A stretch of 64,000 nucleotides of DNA from Arthrobacter sp. C2 (GTDB lineage: Bacteria; Actinomycetota; Actinomycetes; Actinomycetales; Micrococcaceae). This document shows positions 27,674-37,288 of this stretch, piece by piece (within the stretch, counting starts at the first letter, position 1; the number at the start of each line of letters is the position of its first letter). Under the pieces are notes generated by a model. It did no database searches and was not told the origin of the DNA. It was given only the letters and a program-made list of their open reading frames with translations. Both the position numbers and the translations under genes were made by a program. Location of the stretch: NCBI GenBank assembly GCA_024207135.1, contig CP042428.1, positions 186,001 through 250,000 of the forward strand. Direction: 5' to 3'.

Positions 27674-29301
27674 TGCCTGAAGCCCTCACACCCCGCGCGG
27701 CGGAAGCGCTGCTGCGCCCGCTGAAACAACGCACCACCACCCTGCGAGCCATGCTCGAATACCTGCACGAAACCGGGCGGGGTGCGAACATCATCGGAAA
27801 CGGCGAGGCGCAGGTCTCCGGCATCTGCCTGGACTCCCGCGCCGTGCTGCCCGGGGACCTCTATGTCGCCGCTCCGGGGGCCCGGTTCCACGGCGCGCAA
27901 TTTGCCGCCGCCGCCGCGCAGGCCGGTGCCGCCGCGATCCTCACCGACATCGAGGGCGAAGCCGCCGCCTCGGCGCCTGGCCTGCCGGTGCTGCTGGCCG
28001 GGGATGTGCGCGAGGTCGTCGGGGAACTGGCCGCCCTCATCTACGGGACCGACGAGGACTGCCCCGAGCTGTTCGGGCTGACCGGAACCAACGGGAAGAC
28101 CACCACCAGCTACATGATCCGCTCGGTGCTCGGCGCCCTGGGCCGGGAAACCGGCCTGGTGGGCACCATCGAGATCTCCGCCGGGCAGACCCCGATCCCC
28201 AGCATCCTCACCACCCCCGAGGCCCCGCAGCTGCACGGCCTGATGGCCCGCATGCGCGAACTGGGCGTCACCTCCGCCACCATGGAGGTGTCCTCCCACT
28301 CGCTGTCCTACCGAAGGGTCGACGGGCTGCGCTTCGCGGTCTCCGGCTTCACCAACCTCACCCAGGACCACCTGGACCTGCACGGCAGCATGCAGGAATA
28401 CTTTGCGACCAAGGCCGAGCTCTTCGACCTGGAACGCAGCGACCGCGCCGTGATCACCGTCGACGATGACTGGGGACGTGCCATGGCCGCCCAGGCCACG
28501 GCGGAGGTCTGGACCCTGGCCACCACCGGCACCGGAACGGACGCGGACTGGGTCGTGGCCAACGTGCGCCCGGCCGGCCTCGGGCACCGCTTCGAGCTGC
28601 ACGGCCCCGGGGAGCAGGTGCTCACCGCCGTCACCGGCCTGCCGGGGGACTTCAACGTCTCCAACGCCGCCCTGGCCGTGGTGATGGTGCTGGCCTCCGG
28701 GGTCGAACCGGGGCAGCTGCAGGCGGCCCTGGATGCCGCCAACCCGCTGACCGTCCAGGTGCCCGGCCGGATGCAGGTCATCGCCGAATCCCCGGCCGCC
28801 ATCGTCGACTTCGCCCACAACCCAGACGCCCTGGCCCGGGCCCTGGGTTCGGTGCGCTCCACCGAGCCGGGTTCCCGGGTCATCGTGGTCTTCGGGGCCA
28901 CCGGCGAACGCGACGCGACCAAGCGCCCGGTCATGGGCGCCGTGGCCGCCAGACACGCAGACGTGGTCATTGTCACTGACGACGACCCGCACTCCGAGGA
29001 CCCCTCCGGGATCCGGGAGGCGGTCGCCGCCGGCGCGCGGGCCGAAATCCTCGCCAACGGGCTTGGGTCCGAGGTCCACGAGATCCACCCGCGGGCGGCC
29101 GCAATTGCCGCCGCGGCGGCGATGGCGGGGGAACACGACACCATCCTGGTCGCCGGGCGCGGCCACGAGGTCTTCCAGGAAGTCATGGGCGTGAACCTGG
29201 AACTCGACGACCGGCAGGAGCTGCGCCGGGCATTGCTCGCCAACGGCTTCCACCCCCTGGAACCGGCTTCCGGTTCCACCGATCCCGCGGATGAAGGGTA
29301 A
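27673..29301 (+). CDS. murE: UDP-MurNAc-L-Ala-D-Glu ligase MurE, probably L-lysine type
   Basis: 542 residues. ATP-binding GTNGKTTTSY starts at residue 138, and the central domain has FTNLTQDHLDLHGSM. The acceptor-binding loop reads D437-D-P-H440 followed by SEDP. Enzymes that add meso-diaminopimelate have D-N-P-R with the Arg contacting the extra carboxylate; here it is His, which fits addition of L-lysine and a lysine-type (A3alpha or A4alpha) wall as in Micrococcaceae. It works in the cytosol on the third peptide residue. ATG 27673 overlaps the ftsI stop codon by one base, so translation is probably coupled. The 3' end overlaps the murF frame region slightly. Confidence 0.95.
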   Translation: MPEALTPRAAEALLRPLKQRTTTLRAMLEYLHETGRGANIIGNGEAQVSGICLDSRAVLPGDLYVAAPGARFHGAQFAAAAAQAGAAAILTDIEGEAAASAPGLPVLLAGDVREVVGELAALIYGTDEDCPELFGLTGTNGKTTTSYMIRSVLGALGRETGLVGTIEISAGQTPIPSILTTPEAPQLHGLMARMRELGVTSATMEVSSHSLSYRRVDGLRFAVSGFTNLTQDHLDLHGSMQEYFATKAELFDLERSDRAVITVDDDWGRAMAAQATAEVWTLATTGTGTDADWVVANVRPAGLGHRFELHGPGEQVLTAVTGLPGDFNVSNAALAVVMVLASGVEPGQLQAALDAANPLTVQVPGRMQVIAESPAAIVDFAHNPDALARALGSVRSTEPGSRVIVVFGATGERDATKRPVMGAVAARHADVVIVTDDDPHSEDPSGIREAVAAGARAEILANGLGSEVHEIHPRAAAIAAAAAMAGEHDTILVAGRGHEVFQEVMGVNLELDDRQELRRALLANGFHPLEPASGSTDPADEG

Positions 29302-29314
29302 AGTCCTAGTTGCC

Positions 29315-30790
29315 ATGATTGATCTTCTTTCCGCCGAAATCGCCGAAATCACCGGCGGGCGACTCACCTCCTCGGCCAGCGCCGACACCTCCGTCCTCGG
29401 GGTCGACACCGACTCGCGTGCCTGTGAAACCGGTTGGCTCTTCGTGGCCAAGCCCGGGGAGTCCTCCGACGGACACCACTTCATCGACGCCGCCCTCAAG
29501 CAGGGTGCCGTGCTGGCCCTGGCCGAGCGCGAAACCGTGGCGCAGGACGGCACCGTCCACCCGGCGATCATCGTCCCCGACGCCGTCATCGCCATGGGCC
29601 AGATCGCCGCGGCCATCGTCGAGCGACTCAAGGCCTCCAACGGGCTGCGCGTGGTGGGCATCACCGGGTCGGCCGGCAAGACCACCACCAAGGACCTGCT
29701 CGCCGCGCTGCTGGGCGAACTCGGCCCGACCATCGCCCCGCTGGGCTCCTACAACGGCGAGGTCGGCGTCCCGCTGACCGTCTTCCGGGCCACCGCGGAG
29801 ACCAAGTACCTGGTCGTGGAGATGGGTGCCACCGGCATCGGCCACATCACCTACCTCACCGACATGGTCCACCCCGAGGTCGGGGTCGTGCTGGGCGTCG
29901 GATCGGCCCACGCCGGGGAATTCGGCGGCATCGAAAACATCGCCAAGGCCAAGGGCGAAATGGTCGAGGCGCTTCCCGCCACCGGGCTCGCGGTGCTGAA
30001 CAACGACGACAACCTCGTCGCGGCCATGCACACCCGCACCGTTGCGCCGGTGCTGCGCTTTGGCGTCCAGCGCACCGCGGGGGACGCCGCCGGCGTCTGG
30101 GCCCGCGACCTGGACGTCGACGCCAACGGCCACCCCGTCTTCACGCTCGTGGCGTCCGACGCCACCGAGCACCCGGTGACCTCCGGGCTCATCGGGCGCC
30201 ACCACGTGGCCAACATCCTGGCCGCCGCCGCCGTGGCCGAATACCTGGGCCTGGCACCGGCGAAGATCGCCGCGACCCTGCAGGGCCTGGGCCCGGCCAG
30301 CCGCTGGCGGATGGAACGCTTCGAACGGGCCGACGGGGTGAGCATCATCAACGACGCCTACAACGCCAACCCGGACTCGATGCGCGCCGCGCTGCGCACG
30401 CTGGCCGAACTCGGCCTGCCCGACGCGCAGGGCAACGCCCGGCGCACCTGGGCGGTGCTGGGCGAAATGCTCGAACTCGGCGAGGAATCCCGCCACGAAC
30501 ACGACATGCTGGGCCGCATCGCGGTGCGCATGAACATCAAGAAACTGCTCGTCGTGGGGCGCGGGGCCAAGCTGGCCTACAACTCCGCGGTGCTCGAGGG
30601 CAGCTGGGGCGACGAGGCGTACTACGCCGAGGACGCCAAGGCCGCCGCCCGCATCCTGAACGAAAACCTGCTCCCGGGGGACATCGTGCTGTTCAAGTCC
30701 TCCAACGGTGCCGGCCTGCGGCACCTGGGCGACCAGATTGCCGGAACCAACAACGGCGCACCCGCCGCAAAGGAGGGCACCGCACTGTGA
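29315..30790 (+). CDS. murF: UDP-MurNAc-tripeptide:D-Ala-D-Ala ligase MurF
   Basis: About 491 residues from ATG 29315 (MIDLLSAEIAEITGG, the family start); an in-frame ATG at 29291 would overlap murE. It has the Mur ligase P-loop GSAGKTTTKDLL, then EMGATGIGHI in the central domain and NDAYNANPDSM in the C-terminal domain. It adds D-Ala-D-Ala to complete the cytosolic pentapeptide. The ribosome binding site is weak (AAGGGTAAAG), which fits coupling to murE. The stop codon overlaps the GTG start of mraY (GTGA). No ddl gene is in this cluster, so D-Ala-D-Ala must come from a gene elsewhere. Confidence 0.96.
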   Translation: MIDLLSAEIAEITGGRLTSSASADTSVLGVDTDSRACETGWLFVAKPGESSDGHHFIDAALKQGAVLALAERETVAQDGTVHPAIIVPDAVIAMGQIAAAIVERLKASNGLRVVGITGSAGKTTTKDLLAALLGELGPTIAPLGSYNGEVGVPLTVFRATAETKYLVVEMGATGIGHITYLTDMVHPEVGVVLGVGSAHAGEFGGIENIAKAKGEMVEALPATGLAVLNNDDNLVAAMHTRTVAPVLRFGVQRTAGDAAGVWARDLDVDANGHPVFTLVASDATEHPVTSGLIGRHHVANILAAAAVAEYLGLAPAKIAATLQGLGPASRWRMERFERADGVSIINDAYNANPDSMRAALRTLAELGLPDAQGNARRTWAVLGEMLELGEESRHEHDMLGRIAVRMNIKKLLVVGRGAKLAYNSAVLEGSWGDEAYYAEDAKAAARILNENLLPGDIVLFKSSNGAGLRHLGDQIAGTNNGAPAAKEGTAL

Positions 30791-31890
30791 TTGCTCTAAT
30801 CATGGGATCAGGCATCGCCTTGATCTTCACGATGGTCACCATGCCATTGTTCATCCGCATGCTCAAGCGCCGGCAGTACGGCCAGGTGGTCCGCGACGAC
30901 GGACCCACCTCGCACGCCACCAAGTCCGGCACCCCCACCATGGGCGGGGTCGTGATCATCGCCGCGGTGATCCTGAGCTACTTCGCCACCCACGGCCTGC
31001 TGTCCCTGATGGGCCGGCCCTCCGCCGGGGTGACCTCCAGTGGGCTGCTGCTGCTGCTGCTCTTCGGCGGGATGGGCGTGGTCGGGTTCCTCGACGACTT
31101 CATCAAGATCGCCAAAAAACGCTCGCTGGGCCTGCGCGCCTGGGAAAAGATCGTGCTGCAGGCGGCGGTGGGCATCGGCTTTGCCGTGCTGGCGCTGAAC
31201 TTCCCCAACGAGAAGGGCCTGACCCCGGCCTCGACCGCGATCTCCTTCCTGCGCGACACCAACATCGATCTGGCCTTCGCCGGCCCGGTCCTGGGCCTGG
31301 TGCTGTTCGTGGTCTGGTCCAACCTGATCGTCACCGCCGCCACCAACGGCGTGAACCTCACCGACGGCCTGGACGGGCTGGCCACCGGCGCCTCCATCAT
31401 GGTCTTCGGCGCCTACACCATCATCGGGATCTGGCAGCAGAACCAGGCCTGTGCCCTGCACGAGGCTGCCAACGTCTGCTACACCGTGCGCGACCCCATG
31501 GACCTGGCCCTGCTCGGCGCGATCCTCTGCGGCGCCTTGATCGGGTTCCTCTGGTGGAACGCGAAGCCGGCCAAGATCTTCATGGGCGACACCGGGTCGC
31601 TGGCCATCGGCGGCGCCGTGGCGGCCTTCGCCATCCTCTCCCGCACCCAGGTGCTGCTGGTCGTGCTGGCCGGGCTGTTCGTGATGATCACCTTCTCGGT
31701 GATCATCCAGGTCGGGTTCTTCAAGCTTTCGGGCGGCAAGCGCGTGTTCAAGATGGCGCCGCTGCAGCACCACTTCGAGCTCTCCGGCTGGGCCGAGGAG
31801 AACGTGGTGGTCCGCTTCTGGATCCTCGGCGGGCTGTTCGTGGCCGCCGGGCTGGGCATCTTCTACTCCGAATGGGTCGTTGGACTGTGA
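30787..31890 (+). CDS. mraY: Phospho-MurNAc-pentapeptide transferase MraY
   Basis: 367 residues, start GTG 30787 in a 4-base overlap with murF. About ten membrane helices are visible. Catalytic and substrate-binding motifs are GTPTMGGV near residue 43, FLDDFIKIAKK (first Asp pair), NLTDGLDGLA, and FMGDTGSLAIGG; the His-rich motif PLQHHFE lies near the end. It transfers phospho-MurNAc-pentapeptide to undecaprenyl phosphate to give lipid I at the inner leaflet. The length equals the family norm. The stop codon overlaps the start codon of murD. Confidence 0.97.
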   Translation: MIALIMGSGIALIFTMVTMPLFIRMLKRRQYGQVVRDDGPTSHATKSGTPTMGGVVIIAAVILSYFATHGLLSLMGRPSAGVTSSGLLLLLLFGGMGVVGFLDDFIKIAKKRSLGLRAWEKIVLQAAVGIGFAVLALNFPNEKGLTPASTAISFLRDTNIDLAFAGPVLGLVLFVVWSNLIVTAATNGVNLTDGLDGLATGASIMVFGAYTIIGIWQQNQACALHEAANVCYTVRDPMDLALLGAILCGALIGFLWWNAKPAKIFMGDTGSLAIGGAVAAFAILSRTQVLLVVLAGLFVMITFSVIIQVGFFKLSGGKRVFKMAPLQHHFELSGWAEENVVVRFWILGGLFVAAGLGIFYSEWVVGL

Positions 31891-33416
31891 CACCTGTCAA
31901 TCTTGGGCACCTGGTCCGCTGGGAATCGGACTGGGCGGGGCTGCGCGTCGTCGTGGCGGGCCTGGGCCTGTCCGGCTTCTCCGCCGCCGACACGCTGATC
32001 GAACTCGGCGCCAAGGTCGTGGTCATCGACGGCGCCGACACCGAGGTGAACCGCTCGCGGGCCGACACGCTGAAGATCGTCGGCGCCACCGACGTGCTGC
32101 TGGGCCCCGCGCACACCGACGCGCTGCCGCTCATCGACGGGGCGGCCCCGCAGCTGCTCATCGCCTCCCCGGGCTGGAACCCGCGCCAACCCATGCTCGC
32201 CGCGGCCGCCGAGGCCGGGATCGAGATCTGGGGCGACGTGGAACTGGCCTGGCGCGTGCGCGAGAAGGCGGGCCGCAAGACCGCCGAATGGGTCGTCATC
32301 ACCGGGACCAACGGCAAGACCACCACGGTGGGGATGACCGAGGCGATCTTCAGGGCCGCAGGCCTGCGCGCGGTTGCCGCCGGCAACGTCGGCACCCCGA
32401 TCCTGGATGCGATCCGGGATCCGGAGGGCTTCGACGTGATCGCCGTGGAACTCTCCAGCTTCCAGCTGCACTTCACCCACAGCATCTCCCCGCTGGCCTC
32501 CGTGGTGCTGAACATCGCCGAGGACCACGTGGACTGGCACGGCGGGTTCGAAAACTACAAGGCCGACAAGGCCAAGATCTACGAGCGGACCCGCGTCGCG
32601 GCGATCTACAACGCCGAGGAGCCCGTGGTGGAGGCCATGGTCGAGAACGCCGACGTCATCGAGGGCTGCCGCGCCATCGGCTTCACCACCGGGGTCCCGG
32701 CGGTGAGCATGGTCGGGGTGGTCGAGGACCTGCTGGTGGACCGCGCCTTCCTGGAGGACCGCAGGAACTCGGCGGCCGAACTCATCGCCCTGAAGGACAT
32801 CGGCGAGGTCGTGCCCCGGCACACCGCCGCCAACGCCGCGGCCGCTGCCGCCCTGGCCCGCGCCTACGGGGTCGAACCCGACGCGGTCGCCAGGGGCCTG
32901 GCCGGCTTCGACGCGGGGGACCACCGCATCCAGGCCGTGGCCCGCCGCGACGACGTGCTGTGGATCAACGATTCCAAGGCCACCAACCCGCACGCCGCCA
33001 ACGCCTCGCTGGGCGCCTTCTCCTCGGTCATCTGGATCGCCGGGGGCCTGTCCAAGGGCGTGGAATACGACGAGTTGGTCTCGGCGCACGCCACCCGGCT
33101 CAAGGCGGTGGTGCTGATCGGCACCGACACCGCCAAGCTGCGCGAAGCCCTTGAACGACACGCGCCACTGGTGCCCGTGATCGGGCCCGGCGTGCGCGAA
33201 ACTGAACGGGAGACCGCGGCCGGAACAACCGGCTCGGCAGCCGGCTGGGCCGTGATGGCCCGGGCCGTCACCGAAGCCGCCGGGATCGCCGAGCCCGGGG
33301 ACACCGTGCTCATGGCACCGGCAGCAGCCTCAATGGACCAATTCACCTCATACGCACAACGCGGCAATGCCTTCATCGACGCGGTCCGTGCGCTCATGGG
33401 GGAGACAAGCAAGTAA
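31887..33416 (+). CDS. murD: UDP-MurNAc-L-Ala:D-Glu ligase MurD
   Basis: 509 residues, start GTG 31887 overlapping mraY by 4 bases. The N-terminal Rossmann-like segment VVVAGLGLSGFSAADTL binds the UDP part. The Mur ligase P-loop is ITGTNGKTTTVGM, with LNIAEDHVDWHG in the central domain and INDSKATNPHAA in the C-terminal domain. It adds D-glutamate to UDP-MurNAc-L-Ala in the cytosol. The length is somewhat above the ~450 of E. coli MurD, as in other actinobacteria. A clear AAGGAG at its end serves the next gene, ftsW. Confidence 0.96.
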   Translation: MTPVNLGHLVRWESDWAGLRVVVAGLGLSGFSAADTLIELGAKVVVIDGADTEVNRSRADTLKIVGATDVLLGPAHTDALPLIDGAAPQLLIASPGWNPRQPMLAAAAEAGIEIWGDVELAWRVREKAGRKTAEWVVITGTNGKTTTVGMTEAIFRAAGLRAVAAGNVGTPILDAIRDPEGFDVIAVELSSFQLHFTHSISPLASVVLNIAEDHVDWHGGFENYKADKAKIYERTRVAAIYNAEEPVVEAMVENADVIEGCRAIGFTTGVPAVSMVGVVEDLLVDRAFLEDRRNSAAELIALKDIGEVVPRHTAANAAAAAALARAYGVEPDAVARGLAGFDAGDHRIQAVARRDDVLWINDSKATNPHAANASLGAFSSVIWIAGGLSKGVEYDELVSAHATRLKAVVLIGTDTAKLREALERHAPLVPVIGPGVRETERETAAGTTGSAAGWAVMARAVTEAAGIAEPGDTVLMAPAAASMDQFTSYAQRGNAFIDAVRALMGETSK

Positions 33417-33425
33417 GGAGCGACC

Positions 33426-34715
33426 GTGAGCGGCACTTCCCGGACCCCGCGCGGCAAGGGCGCCAAGGCCGGCACCCCGGGCCCCGCGCGCGGCCGGGGA
33501 CGCGAGCCCCGCGGGCCCTCCGCCTGGTTCACCCGCCTCGAGGACCCCTCGCTGCGCGGCGCCCAGATCAACTACTACGTGGTGCTGGGCACCACGCTGG
33601 CGCTGACCTTCATGGGCCTGATCATGGTGCTTTCCTCCTCCTCGGTGGAGGCCATCGCCCGGAACAAGTCCGCCTTCGGCGACTTCTCCCGGCAGTCGAT
33701 GTGGGCGATCCTCGGGGTCGCGGCCATGGTCGGCATGCAGATGCTGCCGCTGCGGACCCTCAAGAAGCTGGCCTGGCCGGCGTTGGGCGTCGCAGCGATT
33801 CTGCTGATGGCCGTGCTGGCCTTCGGCACCGAGATCTACGGCAACAAGAACTGGATCTACATCGGGTCCTTCTCCATCCAGCCCTCGGAGTTCGCCAAGG
33901 TCGCCCTGGCCCTGTGGGGCGCCTGGGTGGTCGAACGCAAGGCCAACCTGATGGACCAGTGGAAACACGCCGTCATCCCGCTGCTGGTGCCCTTCGGGCT
34001 GCTGGTGGTCGGGCTGGTGCTGCTGGGCCACGACCTGGGCACCGCGCTGATCCTGCTGCTGATCCTGGCCGTGGTGATGTTCGTCGGCGGCGCCAAGGCC
34101 AGGCTCTTCGTGCTGGCCGGGCTGCTGGGCGTGGTCGGGATCCTGGTGATGGTGCTGGTGGCGCCCAACCGCATGGGCCGCATCCTGGCGTGGCTGGGCA
34201 TTGCCTGCGGGGACCTGAACGACTACTGCTACCAGGCCCAGCAGGGGTTGTTCGCTCTGGCCTCCGGCGGCTGGTTCGGCGTGGGGCTGGGCCAGTCGAG
34301 GCAGAAGTGGTCACACATCCCCGAGGCGCAGAACGACTTCATCTTCGCGGTGCTCGGCGAGGAACTGGGCCTGCTGGGCACCATCTTCGTGATCGTGCTC
34401 TACGCGATGCTGGCGGTGGCCATGTACCGGATTGCGGTGCGCACCGGGACCATCTTCGGGCGGGTGGCCATCAGCGGCATCATGGCCTGGCTCATCGGGC
34501 AGGCTTTCATCAACATCGGGATGGTCACCGGCCTGCTGCCGGTGATCGGGGTCCCGCTTCCCTTCATCTCCTCCGGCGGCTCGGCCCTGCTTGCCGCGTT
34601 CCTGGGCGTCGGGGTGGTACTGTCCTTTGCCCGGGAACAACGCGTTCGGCTGCAACCGGCCGGAACCGCGCGCGGGCTCGCGGCCCTGCTGGCCAGGGCG
34701 CGGTCCAAACGCTGA
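33426..34715 (+). CDS. ftsW: Septal lipid II polymerase FtsW (SEDS family)
   Basis: 429 residues from GTG 33426 with AAGGAG at 33415-33420. The N-terminal ~40 residues are basic and cytosolic. About ten membrane helices follow. SEDS landmarks include IQPSEFAKVAL, LLGHDLGTALILLL (with the conserved catalytic Asp), and the C-terminal GLLPVIGVPLPFISSGGSALL. It polymerises glycan strands at the septum with FtsI. Its position between murD and murG is standard. The C terminus is basic (ARARSKR). Confidence 0.96.
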   Translation: MSGTSRTPRGKGAKAGTPGPARGRGREPRGPSAWFTRLEDPSLRGAQINYYVVLGTTLALTFMGLIMVLSSSSVEAIARNKSAFGDFSRQSMWAILGVAAMVGMQMLPLRTLKKLAWPALGVAAILLMAVLAFGTEIYGNKNWIYIGSFSIQPSEFAKVALALWGAWVVERKANLMDQWKHAVIPLLVPFGLLVVGLVLLGHDLGTALILLLILAVVMFVGGAKARLFVLAGLLGVVGILVMVLVAPNRMGRILAWLGIACGDLNDYCYQAQQGLFALASGGWFGVGLGQSRQKWSHIPEAQNDFIFAVLGEELGLLGTIFVIVLYAMLAVAMYRIAVRTGTIFGRVAISGIMAWLIGQAFINIGMVTGLLPVIGVPLPFISSGGSALLAAFLGVGVVLSFAREQRVRLQPAGTARGLAALLARARSKR

Positions 34716-34754
34716 AACCACTTGACACACCTTCGAAAGCAGCACACCTTGCCC

Positions 34755-35882
34755 ATGACTGACGCATTTGCCGTGGTGGTCGCCGGCGGCGGCACGGCCG
34801 GACACATCACCCCCATGATCGCGATCGCCGACGCCCTGCGCCAGGCGGACCCGGACGCCGCCGTGACCGCGGTGGGAACCGCCGACGGCCTGGAAACCAG
34901 GCTGGTCCCCGAGGCCGGCTACGAGCTGCGCACCATCGCCAAGGTGCCCATGCCGCGCCGTCCCTCGGTGGACCTGCTCAAGCTGCCCTTCCGCTTCCTG
35001 GCCGCGATCAAGGCCGCCGGGAGGATCCTGGACGACGCCGGGGCCCGGGCCGTGCTCGGGGTCGGCGGCTACGTGTGCACCCCGGTGTACCTCGCCGCCA
35101 GGAAGCGCAAGCTGCCGATCTTCATCCACGAGGCCAACGCCCGGGCCGGGCTGGCCAACAGGGTCGGCGCCCGCTTCGCCGCCGGCGTCGGGACGGCCTT
35201 CAGCGGCACCGGGCTGCCCGGGGCCAAGGTGGTGGGCATGCCGATGCGCGGCTTCGTGGCCACCATGGACCGGGCGGCGCAGCGCGATGCGGCCCGCGAG
35301 GCCCTGGGCTTCACCGGGGATGCACCGGCCCTGGTGGTCACCGGGGGCTCCTCGGGGGCCGCCTCGATCAACGCCACAATCGCCGCGTCGCTGCCGCTGC
35401 TGGCGCGCGCCGGGGTGCAGGTGCTGCACATCACCGGCCGCGGCAAGGCGGTGCTCGCGCCGGACGGCAAGCCGCTGTCCGCCGCGGGCTACCGGCAGGT
35501 CGAGTACGTGGACTCCATGGACCAGGCCTATGCCGCCGCCGACCTGATCGTCGCCCGCTCCGGGGCCGGCACGGTGTGCGAGCTCGCGGTGGCCGGGACC
35601 CCCTCGGTCTTGGTCCCGCTGCCCATCGGCAACGGGGAGCAGCGCCTGAACGCCGCCGACCTGGTCGCCGCCGGGGGAGCGCTGCTGGTGGAGGACGCGC
35701 AGTTCACCACCTCGTACCTGGCCAATACGCTGCTGCCGCTGCTGGCCGACAAGGAGGCGCTGGCCGCCATGGGGGCTGCCGCCAAGACCCAGGGCAAGAC
35801 CGATGCCGCAGCGGTCATGGCCGCAATGATCCGCCAGGGCCTGGGCCGCACGACGCCGCCACCAACCACCACGGGAAGCTAA
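34755..35882 (+). CDS. murG: Lipid II synthase MurG (UDP-GlcNAc transferase)
   Basis: 375 residues from ATG 34755 ([20 protein letters not shown]); an in-frame TTG 34722 is less likely. It is a GT-B glycosyltransferase with the N-terminal GGGTAGHI loop for lipid I and the C-terminal donor site ([34 protein letters not shown]). It adds GlcNAc to lipid I at the inner membrane face. It stands 5 bases before murC. Confidence 0.96.
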   Translation: MTDAFAVVVAGGGTAGHITPMIAIADALRQADPDAAVTAVGTADGLETRLVPEAGYELRTIAKVPMPRRPSVDLLKLPFRFLAAIKAAGRILDDAGARAVLGVGGYVCTPVYLAARKRKLPIFIHEANARAGLANRVGARFAAGVGTAFSGTGLPGAKVVGMPMRGFVATMDRAAQRDAAREALGFTGDAPALVVTGGSSGAASINATIAASLPLLARAGVQVLHITGRGKAVLAPDGKPLSAAGYRQVEYVDSMDQAYAAADLIVARSGAGTVCELAVAGTPSVLVPLPIGNGEQRLNAADLVAAGGALLVEDAQFTTSYLANTLLPLLADKEALAAMGAAAKTQGKTDAAAVMAAMIRQGLGRTTPPPTTTGS

Positions 35883-35887
35883 GGGAC

Positions 35888-37288
35888 ATGCAGGAACTAC
35901 ACACACTTGAGAACCTGGGCAACGTCCACCTGATGGGCATCGGCGGGGTCGGGGTCTCCGCGGTGGCCCGGCTGATGCTGGCCCGCGGCCTGAACGTCTC
36001 GGGATCCGACGCCAAGGAGCTGCCGGTCCTGGACGACCTGCGCGAGGCCGGGGCGCGGATCTGCGTGGGTTACGCCGCGCAGAACCTCGGCGACGCCGAC
36101 ACCGTGGTCATCTCCTCGATCATCAAGGCCGGAAACCCGGAGTACGACGAGGCCGTGGCCCGCGGGCTGCGGATCCTGCACCGCTCCGAGGGGCTGGCGG
36201 CCACCATGGAGGGCCACCGGGTCATCACCGTGGCCGGCACCCACGGCAAGACCACCACGACTTCGCTGATCGCCTTCATGCTGCGCGAGGCCGGGATCTC
36301 CCCGACCTTCGCCGTCGGGGCGAACATCGGTTCGCTGGGGTTCAACGCCGAGTACGGGCAGGGGCGGGTGTTCGTGGCCGAGGCCGACGAATCCGACGCC
36401 TCGTTCCTGAACTACTCCCCGGACGTCGCGCTGGTCACCAACATCGAGGCCGACCACCTTGACCACTACGGTTCCGTCGAGGCCGTGCACCAGGCTTTCT
36501 ACGCCTTTGCCTCCCTGTTGCCCGAGGACGGGCTGCTGATCTGCTGCGCCGACGACCCCGGGTCGCTGGCCCTGGCCGAGCGGATGCGCCGCGAGCGCCC
36601 GGACCTGCGGGTTCAGACCTACGGATTCTCCGAGGACGCCGACCGCCGGCTGGCCGATGCGCACCCGCGCGGACAGCGTTTCGCCTGCACCCTGGAATGG
36701 GGCGCGGGGGAAACCGCGGAGCTGGAGCTCGCCCTGCCGGGGAACCACAACCTGCTCAACGCCGCGGCGGGCTTCGCCGTCGGCCTGGACTGCGGGCTGG
36801 ATCCCGAGGTCGCGGTGGCCGGGCTCGGTGCCTTCACCGGGGCGGCGCGCCGCTTCGACTTCCGCGGCGAGGCCGCCGGGGTGCGGGTCTATGACGACTA
36901 CGCCCACCACCCCACCGAGGTGCTGGCGGCGCTGCGTGCCGCCCGCGCCGTGGCCGGCGACGGGGCGGTCCACGTGCTGTTCCAGCCGCACCTGTTCTCC
37001 CGCACCAAGGAATTCCACCGCGAGTTCGCCGCGGCGCTCTCGCTGGCGGATTCGGCCTACGTGCTGGAGATCTATCCGGCGCGCGAAACCCCGATCCCCG
37101 GGGTGACCAGCGAATTGGTGACCCGCGAGCTGAACACCGCCGGCGGGCTGGTGTCCATGGGCCAGGCCGCCGGGGTGCTGGCCGCGGCCGCGAAGGCCGG
37201 CGACGTCATCATGACCATCGGAGCCGGGGACGTCACCGAGCAGGGCAGCGCCATCCTGGCCGCCCTGGAAGAACGCCCGGGCAGCTGA
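35888..37288 (+). CDS. murC: UDP-MurNAc:L-Ala ligase MurC
   Basis: 466 residues from ATG 35888 (AAGGG upstream). It has the N-terminal GIGGVGVSAVARLML nucleotide-sugar loop, the P-loop VAGTHGKTTTTSL, EADESDASFL in the central domain, and YDDYAHHPTEVLAAL in the C-terminal domain, all typical of MurC. It starts peptide assembly by adding L-alanine. The stop codon TGA shares its A with the ATG of ftsQ. In many actinobacteria murC lies between murG and ftsQ exactly as here. Confidence 0.96.
   Translation: MQELHTLENLGNVHLMGIGGVGVSAVARLMLARGLNVSGSDAKELPVLDDLREAGARICVGYAAQNLGDADTVVISSIIKAGNPEYDEAVARGLRILHRSEGLAATMEGHRVITVAGTHGKTTTTSLIAFMLREAGISPTFAVGANIGSLGFNAEYGQGRVFVAEADESDASFLNYSPDVALVTNIEADHLDHYGSVEAVHQAFYAFASLLPEDGLLICCADDPGSLALAERMRRERPDLRVQTYGFSEDADRRLADAHPRGQRFACTLEWGAGETAELELALPGNHNLLNAAAGFAVGLDCGLDPEVAVAGLGAFTGAARRFDFRGEAAGVRVYDDYAHHPTEVLAALRAARAVAGDGAVHVLFQPHLFSRTKEFHREFAAALSLADSAYVLEIYPARETPIPGVTSELVTRELNTAGGLVSMGQAAGVLAAAAKAGDVIMTIGAGDVTEQGSAILAALEERPGS

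Noticed and set aside
29434-30786. Long 5' extension of the mraY frame across murF
   Set aside because: Arg-rich nonsense in the +1 frame of murF; real mraY start is GTG 30787.
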